From the NCBI RefSeq assembly GCF_905171765.1, contig NC_053392.1:339233010-339297009 (forward strand): DNA of 64,000 bases. Direction: 5' to 3'. The position numbers were made by a program, and so were the translations under genes. Each line of letters starts with the position of its first letter. Positions within the stretch are counted from its first letter, which is position 1. Positions 1 to 10,212 of this stretch are shown here, one piece after another. The DNA comes from Bufo bufo. Lineage: Eukaryota; Chordata; Amphibia; Anura; Bufonidae. The notes below the pieces were generated by a model. The model worked only from the letters and a program-made list of their open reading frames with translations, was not told the origin of the DNA and made no database searches.

Positions 1-334
1 AGCGGTGTGTCACTCATGAGCTAAAAGTAAGTGGTTGCTGAGAACCAGCATCACAATCATTGCAGACTGGGCCTGGAAAAGAGCCAAATCTACTTGAGAA
101 GAGTCATGGTTATTCATAATCTCCTGCTCTCCTGCCCATCTGCTGATGATTGGCAGTTCTCTCCTAGAGAGAAAGGGAGAAAACTAGGTAGAAGACTGTC
201 GGGGAGAGCAAGAATTCCTGAATAACCATGACTCTTCTCAGGTGGCCGGGACTCTTTTCCAGGCCCAGTCTGCAACAATTGTGATGTTGGTTCTCGGCAA
301 CCAGTTACTTTTAGCTTATAAATGACAGACCGCT
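1..334. repeat. Palindromic MITE-like inverted repeat
   Basis: The first 334 bases fold back on themselves. The left arm begins AGCGGTGTGTCACTCATGAG and the right arm ends with the inverse, TGACAGACCGCT; the long arms also mirror each other (GGCCTGGAAAAGAGCC against GGCTCTTTTCCAGGCCCAG). No coding potential is seen. The element may start a few bases outside the window, so its left end and target duplication are unresolved. Confidence 0.75.
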
Positions 335-407
335 AAAATCAACTCGCCTGTCTCTACTTTATTCTGCTGTTAGTATGGACCGCATAAAGTTGATGACAGG
401 TTGCCTT

Positions 408-435
408 TAAGGGCTCATGCACACAACCGTATGTA
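408..435. repeat. Left tip of a hairpin MITE, cut by DIRS A
   Basis: The segment GGGCTCATGCACACAACCGT is the terminal sequence of the hairpin MITE family that is complete at 4457-4780. It stops at CGTATGTA, and the next MITE bases (TTTTGCGGTCCGC) appear only after the DIRS copy, at about 4057. The MITE was therefore split by the DIRS insertion. Confidence 0.75.
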
Positions 436-1742
436 TTTCTCATCCATCTCATTGGGGGACACAGACTTGACCATGGGTATAGCTGTTGCAGCTAGGAGGC
501 GGACACTAAGCACACAGTGTAAGCTCCTCCCTCTTCAGCTAAACCCTTCCTACAGGGACCAAGCTAAATCAGTTTTAGCTTATTGTCTGTAGGAGGCAGA
601 CCTTCCTGCGTTGCAGGTCTGCTGATTATTATTATTATTTTTTCTTTCCTTTAGCGGGAAGTTTCAGCCAGTCAGTAAAACTGCCTGCACTCCCACCCAG
701 GAGACGGGAGACCAGGGGGCACCCAAACCCCCCTGCTCCTTCCCATGCTCCAGAAGAAAAGGAGGACCAGAGGTTCCTGTAAAAACCTCTGTCTCCCGCC
801 AGCATTCATATCACCACGGCCGCCCACCGCAAGTCCCCTCGGTTTCCGGTGTAGCGTCCCTCACCAAAGGGCTGCACACCGAAGGTGGTGATCCAGCTGC
901 AGCCAGGGGGGCAGAAGACGCCGGACAGGTGAGAATAAAGTTTGGAGACTGCCCATAGTGCCCCCCCTCCAGTACCCTCTGCTCCCCATGAGATGGTCCC
1001 CATGTGGTCGTCCTGTACTATTGGCAGCAATGAGAGCCCTTTAAATGTTAAATGCCACCTGGGGCGTCCGTCTTCCAGGGCCAGCGTGCAGGACTCAGGG
1101 GGCTGCTCCTGTGGCTTCCTTGGTCCGGCGGCGTGTTCCTGAACGCCGGGGAGAGGAGGGGGTGGAGTTACCCTCCTCTGTGTTGAGGACATAGCAGCTT
1201 CCACAGGGCCTCCAGGGCAATTATTAATTGAGGCCCCGCCTTCATTTGGGGCCTACTACTGGGGGCATCTGTTTCCCTAGTGGCGTCCTCCTGAATGCGC
1301 CTTGGAGAGGAGGGGGCAGAGTTTCCTCCTCTGAGCGCTGCTACCTGGTCGGCTCGGTTCTGGCGCAATTGGGGGCATTGGTATTTGAGGCCCTGACTTC
1401 TGTGTGCCCTGCTCCTGCAGTGTCCCCCCGCGGGTTATCTTTCCCTGGCCGGTGTCTGGGTTTGTCCGGGGATGCCGGCGTGTGTTGCGGGGGGGTGGGG
1501 CAGAGATGATGGCCGGTAACTGAGATATCTGGTGTTATTTTGGGGGCGTGGCTTGTGGTCACCCCGCCTTCCACGCCAGCAGCAGAGGGAGAGTGGGCTC
1601 AGCCCACTTTTGGATTCCAAGCAGCTGGCGGGATGCTGATGGACTGGCTTGCTGTTTGGAGGGACACAGGCTGGGTAAGTGCTGTTTGTCCCTTCTTACA
1701 GGGCCTAACCTTCCCCTCTTCCTCAGCGCCAGGATTGTCACT

Positions 1743-2515
1743 ATGTCTGAGCCCAGACCCAAAGTCCCAAAGCAGGCGGTCCCTTTGGTGCGTCATTTTG
1801 CTTGTGGGTCGTGTCGCTCAAAATTTCCATCCCCTCAGTCAGACTCCCTCTGCTTTGCGTGTGCTGCGCCGCCATCAAGTGGTTCGGCTCCGGACCCGTT
1901 GCTTCCCACTGCCCAACCTACGGACGAACCGGAATGGGTGCGTTCCCTGTCTAGTGTGGTACAGGATGTCTTCAATACCAACAAAGCTATTGTGGATATA
2001 TTGGGGCGTTTGTCGGCAAGGCAGTCCTCTGACCGATCCGACTCTGGGGATCATCGTGCGCGTATCCTTAGTTGAAGAGGCATGTTCTGAGGAGAGAGGG
2101 TCAGATGAGGATGTTGTCTCGCCGGAGGGTCAGTCGTCCAAACTGTCCTCCATGGTGGACAATCTAATTATGGCGACTATTGAGACGTTGCAGGTTGAGG
2201 ATCCTGCCTTTCCAGCTCGGGTTTTTCCTTTAGAAGGTCCCATCGCTCGCACAAGTGTTTCCCTAACCACCAGGAGTTTGATTCCTCTCCTAGGAGTAAG
2301 ATTTCCCTGATAGACGTTTTATGTTGCCAAAATGCTTGAACATCCTTTATCCTTTTCCGGAGGATTTGACTAAGAAATGGTCGGCTCCACCTATAGTGGA
2401 CCTGCCAGTTTCCTGCTTGGCTAAACAATACTACCTTGCCAATGGTGGATGGGGCTTCCTCTCTCTCCAGGAGGACCTGCTGTCGCATGGGCCGATCTTC
2501 CACCCACCCGAAATT
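1743..2515 (+). pseudogene. DIRS A gag remnant
   Basis: An ATG at 1743 opens 110 codons (to 2075) beginning MSEPRPKVPK, with a CxxC motif (ACGSCRSKF) and a second CFAC motif, like the N-terminal zinc-knuckle-like region of vertebrate DIRS gag proteins. Further gag-like fragments continue to about 2515 in shifted frames (for example FPEDLTKKWSAPPIVD and VDGASLS-like pieces). Several frameshifts and stops make the protein non-functional. In DIRS elements gag is thought to coat the RNA in the particle; that role is family knowledge and is not visible here. The gag joins directly to recombinase sequence across the LINE insertion, with no reverse transcriptase between. Confidence 0.7.
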
Positions 2516-2530
2516 AGGGTCGCTACATTT

Positions 2531-3071
2531 TTAAATCAGATAGGTTTTTGTTGAATCCAATAAGAATTACAACAAATTTGTGCAGTATACAATGTATATC
2601 ATACAATAAAATAATATCCAACAACATCAAAATTGCCGCTGAAGTCCTAAGTATCACAAAGATTGACATACATACGCACAAAATTTTTGAACAGGTAAGT
2701 ATAATAATCTATACTATACCCCACCCCCCCTTCTACCCCCTACCCTCATTCCGATTTCAAGTGCCAACACCACTCCTATGAACAGCTGCATATATTTGAG
2801 ACAGCCAGGGGTCCCACAATTTCTCAAATTTACTTAGACAGCCTCTTTTCTGAAGGATGGCTTTTTCGTATGTAATCATGGTATTCACTTTGCGCTTAAA
2901 TTCCCCAATTGTGGGAGGTTCAGCTTGTATCCAGTGTAGATCTACCAATTTCCTAGCCGTATACAATAGCCTACCTTTAGCTATCGTGCTTAATTCAGAC
3001 ACATAGCCTAAGATATACACCTTCGGTACATGCGGAATGTTAACTAAATACGCTTTTTGTATGAGAGCAGT
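2531..3071 (-). mobile_element. 5'-truncated L1-clade LINE fragment inserted in DIRS A
   Basis: On the minus strand, 3020-2757 encodes the end of an L1-type ORF2, with the phrases ARKLVDLHWIQAEPPT and SKFEKLWDPWLSQI. Copies of AGGGTYGCTACATTT lie on each side (2516-2530 and 3072-3086, one mismatch in 15), a normal LINE target-site duplication. Removing the insert and one duplication rejoins the DIRS sequence. Only the 3' end of the LINE is present. Confidence 0.8.
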
Positions 3072-3086
3072 AGGGTTGCTACATTT

Positions 3087-3712
3087 CCGTCCTCCATTGG
3101 ATCCTTAGGGTCTTTATCTAGTGCTCATTCAACGCTCTCCAATCTTCTCCGTTTGAGCCTTTGCAGCAGGTGTTTCTGCGCTTCCTGTCTTTTATAAGGT
3201 GGCTTTTTTTGGTTACAATTACTTCTATCGGTAGCGTGTCGGAACTCGCGGCTGTCATGTCGGTCGCCCTTCCTGATCCTCCATCAGGATAAGGTGGTCC
3301 TTCGCCCTGTGCAGTCCTTCCTGCCGAATGTGGTGTCGGCATTCCATCTAAATGAGATGATTCTCCCTTCATTTTGTCCGGACCCTTCTCATCCTCGGGA
3401 TTCCAGAGGGACCGAGACAAGGGCTGGCAGCGTCAAAGACTTCCATTTCCCGATGGATTTGTTTGGCTATTGTGGAAGTGTACCGCGTTAAGGACCGGGA
3501 CCAGCCCTTCCAGGTGACTGCTCATTCCGCTCGGCTAGTGGGGGGCCTCTTGGGCGGTGCATCACGGGGCTTCGGCCCTCCAGGTGTGCAAGGCAACTAC
3601 TTGGTCGTCTTTGCATACTTTTTCCAAGTTTTATAGAGTGCACACCTTTTGCGTCTACTGACGCGTCTCTGGGGCATAGAGTTTTGCAGACAGCAGTTCT
3701 GATTGACGGGAG
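3087..3712 (+). pseudogene. DIRS A tyrosine recombinase, C-terminal half, decayed
   Basis: Reading the + strand with frame corrections gives recombinase phrases also seen intact in copies B and C. They include KVVLRPVQSFLPN and FCPDPSHPR near 3290-3400, TAHSARLVG near 3510 (the HxxR box, with lost frame), and VCKATTWSS / FSKFYRVHTF-like sequence near 3570-3650. The N-terminal core-binding half is missing, so the remnant starts at the segment equivalent to RPPxxPWDL. Many stops and frameshifts are present. In life this enzyme would integrate a circular DNA intermediate; this copy cannot. Confidence 0.75.
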
Positions 3713-4056
3713 GGTTGCTTGTTATGCCCACTCTTGGGGATTGCTCTGTAACGTCCCATGATAAAAGCCAGTGTCCCCAATGAGACGGATGAGAACTAGA
3801 TTTTTGTACTTACCGTAAAATATGTTTCTCTTCCTTTTCGGGCCTGTGTGGTTCTGGGTTTGTACATAGTATGATTTTTTTTTTTTGTGTCTGGCTTCTC
3901 CTACTGAACGGATTTAGCTTGGTCCCTGTAGGGAGGAGCTTACACTGTGTGCTTAGTGTCCGCCTCCTAGCGGCAACAGCTATACCAATGGTCAAAGCCT
4001 GTGTCCCCCAATGAACAGAAGAGAAACAGATTTTACGGTAACTACAAAAATCTAGT

Positions 4057-4265
4057 TTTTGCGGTCCGCAAAAAACTAATCTGCAAAAAAATACGGATGA
4101 CCTCTGTGTGCTTTCCGTATTTTGCGGAACGGAACAGCTGGCCCCTAATAGAATAGTACTATCATTGTCCGTAATGCGGACAATAATAGGACATGTTCTA
4201 TTCTTTTGCGGAACAGACATACGGAAACAGAATGCACATGGAGTAACTTCCGTTTGTTTTTTGTT
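4057..4265. repeat. Remainder of the hairpin MITE split by DIRS A
   Basis: It continues the MITE begun at 408, with TTTTGCGGTCCGCAAAAAAC followed by GGACAATAATAGGACATGTT, and is the inverse of 4560-4740. The far right tip is missing: after about 4265 the sequence is AT-rich and unrelated. Confidence 0.7.
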
Positions 4266-4456
4266 TTTTCAGAAGTTTTTCTTTCCTATAGGGAAGTCTG
4301 AGTGGGGGAAAACATCTGAAAAATGCCACAAGGGATAAAAAACAGGAAATGGTGTTAAAATGCCACTGCAAACAATGGAATGTTTGTAGGTTTTTATTTT
4401 TGTTTTGTTTTTGGCTCTGGAATTAATGCAGTGACAAAAAAAGCAGCAAAAATCCT

Positions 4457-4780
4457 TAGGGCTCATGCACACAAACGTATTTTCTTTCAGTGTCGTTCGT
4501 GTTTTTTTTTTGTTTGTTTTTTGCGGACTGTATGAGGAACCATTCATTTCAATGGGTCAGCAAAAAAACTGAAGTTACGGAAGGGGAATGCACGCTGAGT
4601 ATGTCCGTATTTCCGTTCCGCAAAAAAATAGAACATGTCCTTTTATTGTCCGCGTTACGGACAAGGTTACGACTGTACTATTAGGGGCCAGCTGTTCCAT
4701 TACTCAAAATACGAAATGCACACAGACATCCGTATTGTTTGCGGACTGCAAAATACATATGGCCGTATGCATGAGCCCTA
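4457..4780. repeat. Complete hairpin MITE with TAGGGCTCATGCAC ends
   Basis: The left end TAGGGCTCATGCAC and right end TATGCATGAGCCCTA are inverse, and the interior folds as an imperfect hairpin rich in TTTGCGG/CCGCAAA motifs. It is the same family as 408-435 plus 4057-4265 but in the opposite orientation. It has no coding potential and would depend on an unknown transposase. Confidence 0.75.
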
Positions 4781-5045
4781 GGCTTGAGCTACACTGCAAA
4801 ATCGCATCTAATGATTATTAGTAGGGTTGTGATGCAGCTTGTGATTTTGACAGTCATAAAATAACCATAATCCTCGTTCACACATCAATGTTTTGGTCAG
4901 TGATCTGCACCTGTTCTGTGTTTAGACCAAATATTGACTCTATGAATGAGGCATAACTCTGACTTTTTGGTTGTAATTTGCATGAGACTTTGCTGTCATC
5001 GACCACAGTGCAAGTCACAAGCAACATCTGTGACTTGAAATCAAT

Positions 5046-6050
5046 AAGGCCCCTTTCACACAGGCGAGTATTCCGCGCGGATGCGATGCGTGAGTTGAAC
5101 GCATTGCACCCGCACTGAATACCGACCCATTCATTTCTATGGGGCTGTTCACATGAGCGGTGATTTTCACGCATCACTTGTGCGTTGCGTTAAAATCGCA
5201 GCATGCTCTATATTCAGCGTTTTTCACGCAACGCAGGCCCCATAGAAGTGAATGGGGTTGCATGAAAATCGCAAGCATCCGCAAGCAAGTGCGGATGCGG
5301 TGCGATTTTCACGCACGGTTGCTAGGAGACGATCGGGATGGAGACCCGATCATTATTATTTTCCCTTATAACATGGTTATAAGGGAAAATAATAGCATTC
5401 TGAATACAGAATGCATAGTAAAATAGCGCTGGAGGGGTAAAAAAAAATAAATAATTTTTAACTCACCTTAGTCCACTTGATCTGATCGCGATGCCCGGCA
5501 TCTCCTTCGGTCTCCTTTACTGAACAGGACCTGTGGTGAGCATTAATTACAGGTAAAGGACCTTTGGTGATGTCACTCCGGTCATCACATGATCCATCAC
5601 ATGATCCATCACATGATCCATCACATGATCCATCACATTGGTGATGGATCATGTGATGACCGGAGTGACGTCACCACAGGTCCTTGACCTATAATGAATG
5701 CTCACCACAGGTCCTGTTCAGTAAAGGAGACAGAAGGAGATGCCGGGCATCGCGATCAAGTGGACTAAGGTGAGTTAAATTTTTATTTATTTATTTTTTT
5801 AACCCCTCCAGCGCTATTTTACTATGCATTCTGTATTCAGAATGCAATTATTTTCCATTATAACCATGTTATAAGGGAAAATAGCAATCTACAGAACACC
5901 TAACCCAAGCCCGAACTTCTGTGAAGAAGTTCGGGTTTGGGTACCAAACATGCGCGATTTTTCTCATGCGAGTGCAAAACGCATTACAATCTTTTGCACT
6001 CGCGTGGAAAAATCGCGGGTGTTCCCGTAACGCCCGTGTGAAAGAGGCCT
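5046..6050. repeat. 1-kb palindromic MITE, copy 1 of 4
   Basis: The left end AAGGCCCCTTTCACACAGGC mirrors the right end CCCGTGTGAAAGAGGCCT. Inside are a shared module (TTATTTTCCCTTATAACATG and TTCTGAATACAGAATGC, inverted in the other arm) and a central stem. The loop region (5581-5640) is a short tandem run of a 12-base ATGATCCATCAC unit. An octamer TGACGTCA lies at 5666-5673. Copies at 24585, 47370 and 55156 share the outer modules. Confidence 0.85.
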
Positions 6051-6316
6051 GCTACAAAAAGTTAGTGCTTTAAGGCAGGAAGGGACTCCACCCAATACAA
6101 GGCAATAAGAATAATTACATTTTGGTGCCAAATGAAAAATACCTACAGCAGGATTGTGTTTTTTTTTTTAAACTTCTGTTTTGTTGAAAATGTAGTATTG
6201 TTATGAACAACCATTTAAATTACTGGGAAACATTTTAATACTTTTTAAAATTACCAACGCACATTCTCTGCTCCATTTTTGGTGTTTTATCTTGTAATTT
6301 TTTTTGTCATTTGTAG
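6051..6316 (+). other. rpf2: Intron sequence with splice acceptor
   Basis: No repeat family is recognised here. It ends in a T-rich tract (CTTGTAATTTTTTTTGTCAT) and TTTGTAG, a good polypyrimidine tract and 3' splice site for the exon that starts at 6317. Confidence 0.7.
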
Positions 6317-6419
6317 ATTTCTTTAGAGGACCAGCAGTGCCTGCCATCCGACTTGCAGGACTTGAGCATGTCTTGCATTTTACAGCAGTGGATGGGAAAA
6401 TTTTTATGCGTAGCTACAA
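6317..6419 (+). CDS. rpf2: rpf2 exon (Brix domain segment), third from last
   Basis: These 103 bases encode FFRGPAVPAIRLAGLEHVL followed by a segment ending MRSY, with a lysine codon split across the next junction. I recognise this as the C-terminal part of the Brix domain of RPF2, the nucleolar factor that, with RRS1, brings the 5S RNP (5S rRNA, RPL5, RPL11) into the pre-60S ribosome. The exon is bounded by TTTGTAG and by GTAAGTG (6420), both canonical splice signals. The reading frame and split codon match the next exon at 22663 exactly. Earlier rpf2 exons would lie upstream; none is seen in 1-6316. No frameshift or stop is present, so the gene looks functional. Confidence 0.95.
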
Positions 6420-6566
6420 GTAAGTGTTAACACAAGGTAGTCTCTCCTTTTACCATATAGGTAACAGGAGGCTTATGTTTGAAATGCTTGTCCCAGTTGA
6501 AGTGTCTTCTCTGCATTATGTAGTAAGGGCTTTTATATACCTACTAGCTGAAGGACCCTATCCACT

Positions 6567-6860
6567 ATAACAATGACATCTACAGCACACTGCCACCTTA
6601 ACAGTGACCCCCCCCCCCCCCCCCCCACAGTGCCCAGTCCCTCGAAATTGGACCTCCACAGCAGCTCCTTAACTTTGACCTTTATAGCAGCCTTCCCCTT
6701 TAACAGTGAGTTTCACAGCACACCACCCCTGTGACAGTGACCTCCACAGGGACCCGCCACCTTAACAGTGGCCTTTACAGCCATCTGCTCCTTAACACTG
6801 ACCTCCATAGCGGACCATCCCCTTAACTGTGACCTCCACAGCAGCCTGCCCCTAAGGTGG
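6567..6860. repeat. Degenerate ~33-bp minisatellite with poly-C tract
   Basis: About eight imperfect units of a phrase like CCTTAACAGTGACCTCCACA follow each other. They are interrupted by an uninterrupted C run at roughly 6608-6626. The array lies about 150 bases into the rpf2 intron. Units differ by small indels and substitutions, so the array is old. Confidence 0.75.
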
Positions 6861-7106
6861 CCAGAGGTCCAGTTTTAGGCAGGACAGTCCGGTTTTCAGA
6901 CTCCCTGTCCTCCGTCTGGCGCAGGGCCTTGACGGACACAAGGATGTCCTTCTGAACAGCTCACTCTCAGACAGCAGGACTGTGTGAGCTGCAGGAAGAA
7001 AGTAACCGTCCCTCCCACCCCTGCAGATGACAGAAGTTGATTTTTAACTACATTTTTTAAATCCCTGTCGGCTGAGGAGTGGAAGGGGGCGTGGCCTAAC
7101 CTGAAA

Positions 7107-7351
7107 CTTGAATGGGTCCACTATCCGTCCGCACTGCAAAAAAAAGAGCACGTTCTATTTTTTTGCAGTGCAGAGGCACAGACCAAAATGTCACGGAAGT
7201 GCTCCGTAGTGCTTCCGTGGCCTTCCGCTCCGTGCCTCCATTCCGTATCTTCTGGATTGCGGACCCATTCAAGTGAACTGGTAAAGTCCAAGGACTATTT
7301 GTGGGCCGCCAATACGGGCAAGGCCAGCACACGTTCGTGTACATGAGCCCT
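7107..7351. repeat. Hairpin MITE fragment (GTACATGAGCCCT end)
   Basis: It carries the right terminus ACGTTCGTGTACATGAGCCC and internal GTTCTATTTTTTTGCAGTGC, related to the 4457-4780 family. The left terminus is missing or too diverged to see. Confidence 0.55.
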
Positions 7352-7759
7352 GATGGTCCGTTTTACATGTATAGATCTGGCAGATTATTTGGAATGAAGC
7401 GGACACTCCTGATATCTGTCAGATCATCAGCAGAGATGAGAGCTGCATTTACATGCGATATCGCAGTTTCTTAATACCGCGGTATATTGTGAGTATCGGT
7501 ATATTGCCCTAGTCTTTTTTTTATTTTTTTTTTATATACAAGACCTAGCACAAGAACACTCTTGTAGGGGTTCTCCGGGTTTAAAAAATCCAGCCACCTT
7601 CTGCCCTGTTGTGGGAAGAGAAATTGGTTAGTATTTGTTTCTCTATCAGGCTGACAATTCCACCGCCTCACCTGATAGAGGGGTAATTGCTGACCAAACT
7701 CAACTCTCACAACAGGGTAGAAAGTAGCTAGATTTTTTTTCTTTTAAAGCCCAGAGAAC

Positions 7760-8662
7760 CTCTCCACCCCAGATAATGCAGTAAGAATCCTAAAATTATA
7801 GCATTATACTTCACATAAAAATAGGTAAACACATGGCAGTAGGCACAACAACACCTAAAAGAATAAATAACAATGGCAGTCTTTTACAATATAAACACAC
7901 ACAAGATGAAAAAGCAATATAACTTAAATTACCACTCAAATTCAAGATCATTATAATAGAGAAGTAGGAAAAATTCTGTAAAACCCCTTCCACTCTCCTC
8001 GTATTTTCTCAAACTTCGACAGAGCTCGCAGTTTCTTGTAGACCTCATTCTGTAGCCTAATACTGTTCGCTCTGGCAAGGAATTCTCCAAAAGCAGGTAC
8101 AACATCAGTAAGCCAGTGGACTTTCTCGATTGGTATAGAATGATTTATAGTATGTTTCAGGTATTCATCCCCAGAATGTCATCTACCCAACCAAGGATTC
8201 ATTAAAGGGGAAGGAGCAATCCTGGAATGCAGAACTGAGTAAATATAGGATAGGATTGCATTCCAGAAAGACCTAAAAGGCACTTACATTGAAAGCATCC
8301 AATATATCAACTGGGCAGACTGCGTCAGAGCTAACCCCACTCCTATAAAGAAACATTGATGTTCTGAAAACCCTGTGAAGAAGGGAAAACATGGCTTGCG
8401 ATGGAGTCCCAATCTTATGATCCCAATATCTTGTTCCCATTTCTCCTTTAATTGTAAGAGGATAGCTTTTTCAAATATTCTTTCTAATAAAAAGGTGGTA
8501 TCTCTCCTGATTTTTCTCTTGCTCATCAATGATGATAGAAAGATCAGTTGAAGCCCCCCTGAGCAGACCATTTGTGTCTTAGTTGGAGATGCTTATCTCC
8601 TGGGAGACTAACCAAAGCTCATCTTGTAGCTGATGAAAGCTTTTAAAGACTGAACCTACTGT
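7760..8662 (-). mobile_element. L1-clade LINE fragment (ORF2 C-terminus and 3' region)
   Basis: The minus strand between about 8660 and 8290 reads as broken ORF2 C-terminal sequence: SFHQLQDELWLVSQEISISN, then FEKAILLQLKEKWEQD with nearby ERIFEKA, then FRTSMFLYRSGV with frame changes. This resembles the region after the RT domain in L1 ORF2. The stretch 7760-8280 would be its 3' continuation. The 5' side ends where DIRS B sequence begins. No clear target duplication was found. Confidence 0.6.
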
Positions 8663-9130
8663 AAGATGTGATTCAGATCGTATGCCTGCCATTTTGCATG
8701 GAGTGAAGCTCTGAAGTCTGAAAAGCTCTGCCCCCCCCCCCCATAATTCCCCAGCTCTGCAATTTCTCCCTTATAGGGAGCCTTGTGCTTGGGGACAACT
8801 GTTAAACCAGGGGGGCAGAGGATATTTTCTGTGGAGGACATCATCTTGTGGGGGGCCGCTTACCGGTCTGCGGCGATCCCAGGACTTTTTTCTTCCCTGC
8901 TGGGCCCTCTTATCTGAGTCTGAGGGAGTCTCCCTCCCTCCCCCCGCTTACTTGTGCAGCTTCCGGGGGCGGTCTCTTCTCTAAGCTGAGCTGAGGGCCA
9001 AAGCCTTGATCGCCATTCGGACTGTTCCTGCATCTTTTTAGCTGCTTCTTCTGCATCGTGGGGCACAGTACCTGGGGCCTGGTAGGATAGCCTCTCCGGC
9101 TATACAATTCTTTTCCTTTTAAAAGCCATC

Positions 9131-9510
9131 ATGTCCTGTGCTAGTACAGACCCCAAAGCACAGGTGCCTATTGGGGTACCTACTTTCTATGCTTGCTCTA
9201 AGTGCAGTAAAGCTTTCCCCGCAACCTAACTCGCTCTGCGCGCAGTGCAGTGCTCCCATGCCACCTTCTGACGCCCTGGCCCCCCCTGCGGTAGCGGTTT
9301 CTTCTGATTGTGCCGCCTCACTGTCCCAGGCCATAGGCGACCTTGCCAGCCTGTCCCGGTCCATAGTGCAGTTGCTGGACCACTTGCCTGCTCAAATTGC
9401 GGCAGTCTCTGCCCCTCACAGGGACCATGCTGCTAAAAGGGCTCGCCCTCGCTCTGACACCAGGTCCCGTAAAAGACCTCGAGTGATCTCAGCCGCGTTC
9501 CACGCCTCCT
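9131..9510 (+). pseudogene. DIRS B gag remnant
   Basis: The ATG at 9131 opens MSCASTDPKAQVPIGVPTFY followed by ACSKCSKAF, the paired-cysteine N-terminal motif also seen in copy A. A frameshift near 9200 moves the reading to another frame, which continues through a second LCAQC motif, a proline/alanine-rich stretch, SLSRSIVQLLDHLPAQI and a basic KRARPRSDTRSRKRPR tail. The tail runs without a stop into recombinase sequence in a different frame near 9511. The role by analogy is a particle or RNA-binding protein. It is inactive as it stands because of the frameshift. Confidence 0.7.
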
Positions 9511-10212
9511 CAGACCTTTTCGTCCTCCTGTGGAACCGTGGGATTTGAACATAGTCTTGGACGCTCTTCAGGCCTCCCCCTTTGAGCTGTTACAGGATAT
9601 TTCTCTTTCCTTTGTTTTGTTAAGGGTCGCCTTTCTTGTGGGGATTACTTCTATTCGCAGAGTTTCTGAACTTTCTGCGCTCTTGCAGGTCCCCTTTCTT
9701 GGTGTTTCATCAGGATAAGGTCGTTCTTCGTCCGGTGCCTTCCTTCCTCCCTAAGGTGGTGTCCTCATTCCACATTAATGAGCAGATTGTCCTTCTGTCA
9801 TAACCCCTCTCATCCTAGGGAGCGTTCGCTTCACCGTTTGGATGTTAGGGCGCTTCGCCTCTATCTTCAGTTGACTGAGCCCTTTCGCCGGTCGGACTCG
9901 CTCTTTGTGATCTCTGAGGGTTCTCGCAAGTGCCTGCAAGCTTCCAAGGCCACCATATCCCGTTGGATTAGGTCGGCAGTTAAGGAGGCCTATTTTGCCA
10001 AGGGTCGTGTTCCTCCCTTTTGTCTAACCGCTCATTCCACTAGGGCGGTCGGGGCTTCTTGGACGGTTAGACATCAGGCCTCAGCTTCCCAGGTCTGTAA
10101 GGCCGCCACCTGGGCTTCTGTTCATACGTTTTCCAAATTTTATCACATCCACTCCTTGGCTTCTGCTGATGCCAGTTTGAGTTGCAGGGTTCTGCAAGCA
10201 CCCGTGAGTTAG
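9511..10212 (+). pseudogene. DIRS B tyrosine recombinase, catalytic half
   Basis: The sequence begins at FRPPVEPWDLNIVLDALQ and runs with two frame changes (near 9690 and 9770) to a stop at 10212. Recognisable active-site boxes are ITSIRRVSEL (first arginine), AHSTRAVGASW (HxxR) and FSKFYHIHSL (the tyrosine). All catalytic residues of the DIRS tyrosine recombinase are therefore visible, but the N-terminal core-binding half present in copy C (before RPIVAPWDLN) is absent. The start point coincides with that of copy A. It could not act without a full-length helper. Confidence 0.85.

Larger units (their letters stand above)
436..4056 (+). mobile_element. DIRS retrotransposon copy A (non-autonomous, decayed)
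   Basis: The ends are split inverted repeats: TTCTCATCCATCTCATTGGG near 437 is mirrored by CCCCCAATGAACAGAAGAGA near 4006, and an internal copy of the two termini lies near 3765-3840, the internal complementary region expected of DIRS elements. The right end is followed by the continuation of the host MITE, which fixes both borders to within a few bases. Inside are a decayed gag (from 1743) and the catalytic half of a tyrosine recombinase (to about 3712). Reverse transcriptase and RNase H are absent. A LINE fragment (2531-3071) sits between them. Known for the family: DIRS elements integrate with a tyrosine recombinase and make no target duplication. Confidence 0.85.

Noticed and set aside
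806..1204. 132-codon minus-strand frame, proline-rich
   Set aside because: It lies in the GC-rich 5' region of DIRS A and has no recognisable domain.
1540..2310. 256-codon open frame
   Set aside because: It overlaps the DIRS A gag in another frame; the gag frame (1743-2075) has the family motifs and this one has none.
5581..5640. Short regularly repeated units that could suggest a CRISPR array
   Set aside because: The units are contiguous 12-mers without spacers, within a eukaryotic palindromic repeat.
5458..5652. Open frame with repeated Cys-Asp-Gly-Ser on the minus strand
   Set aside because: It is the translation of the 12-base ATGATCCATCAC tandem run in the loop of a palindromic MITE, not a gene.
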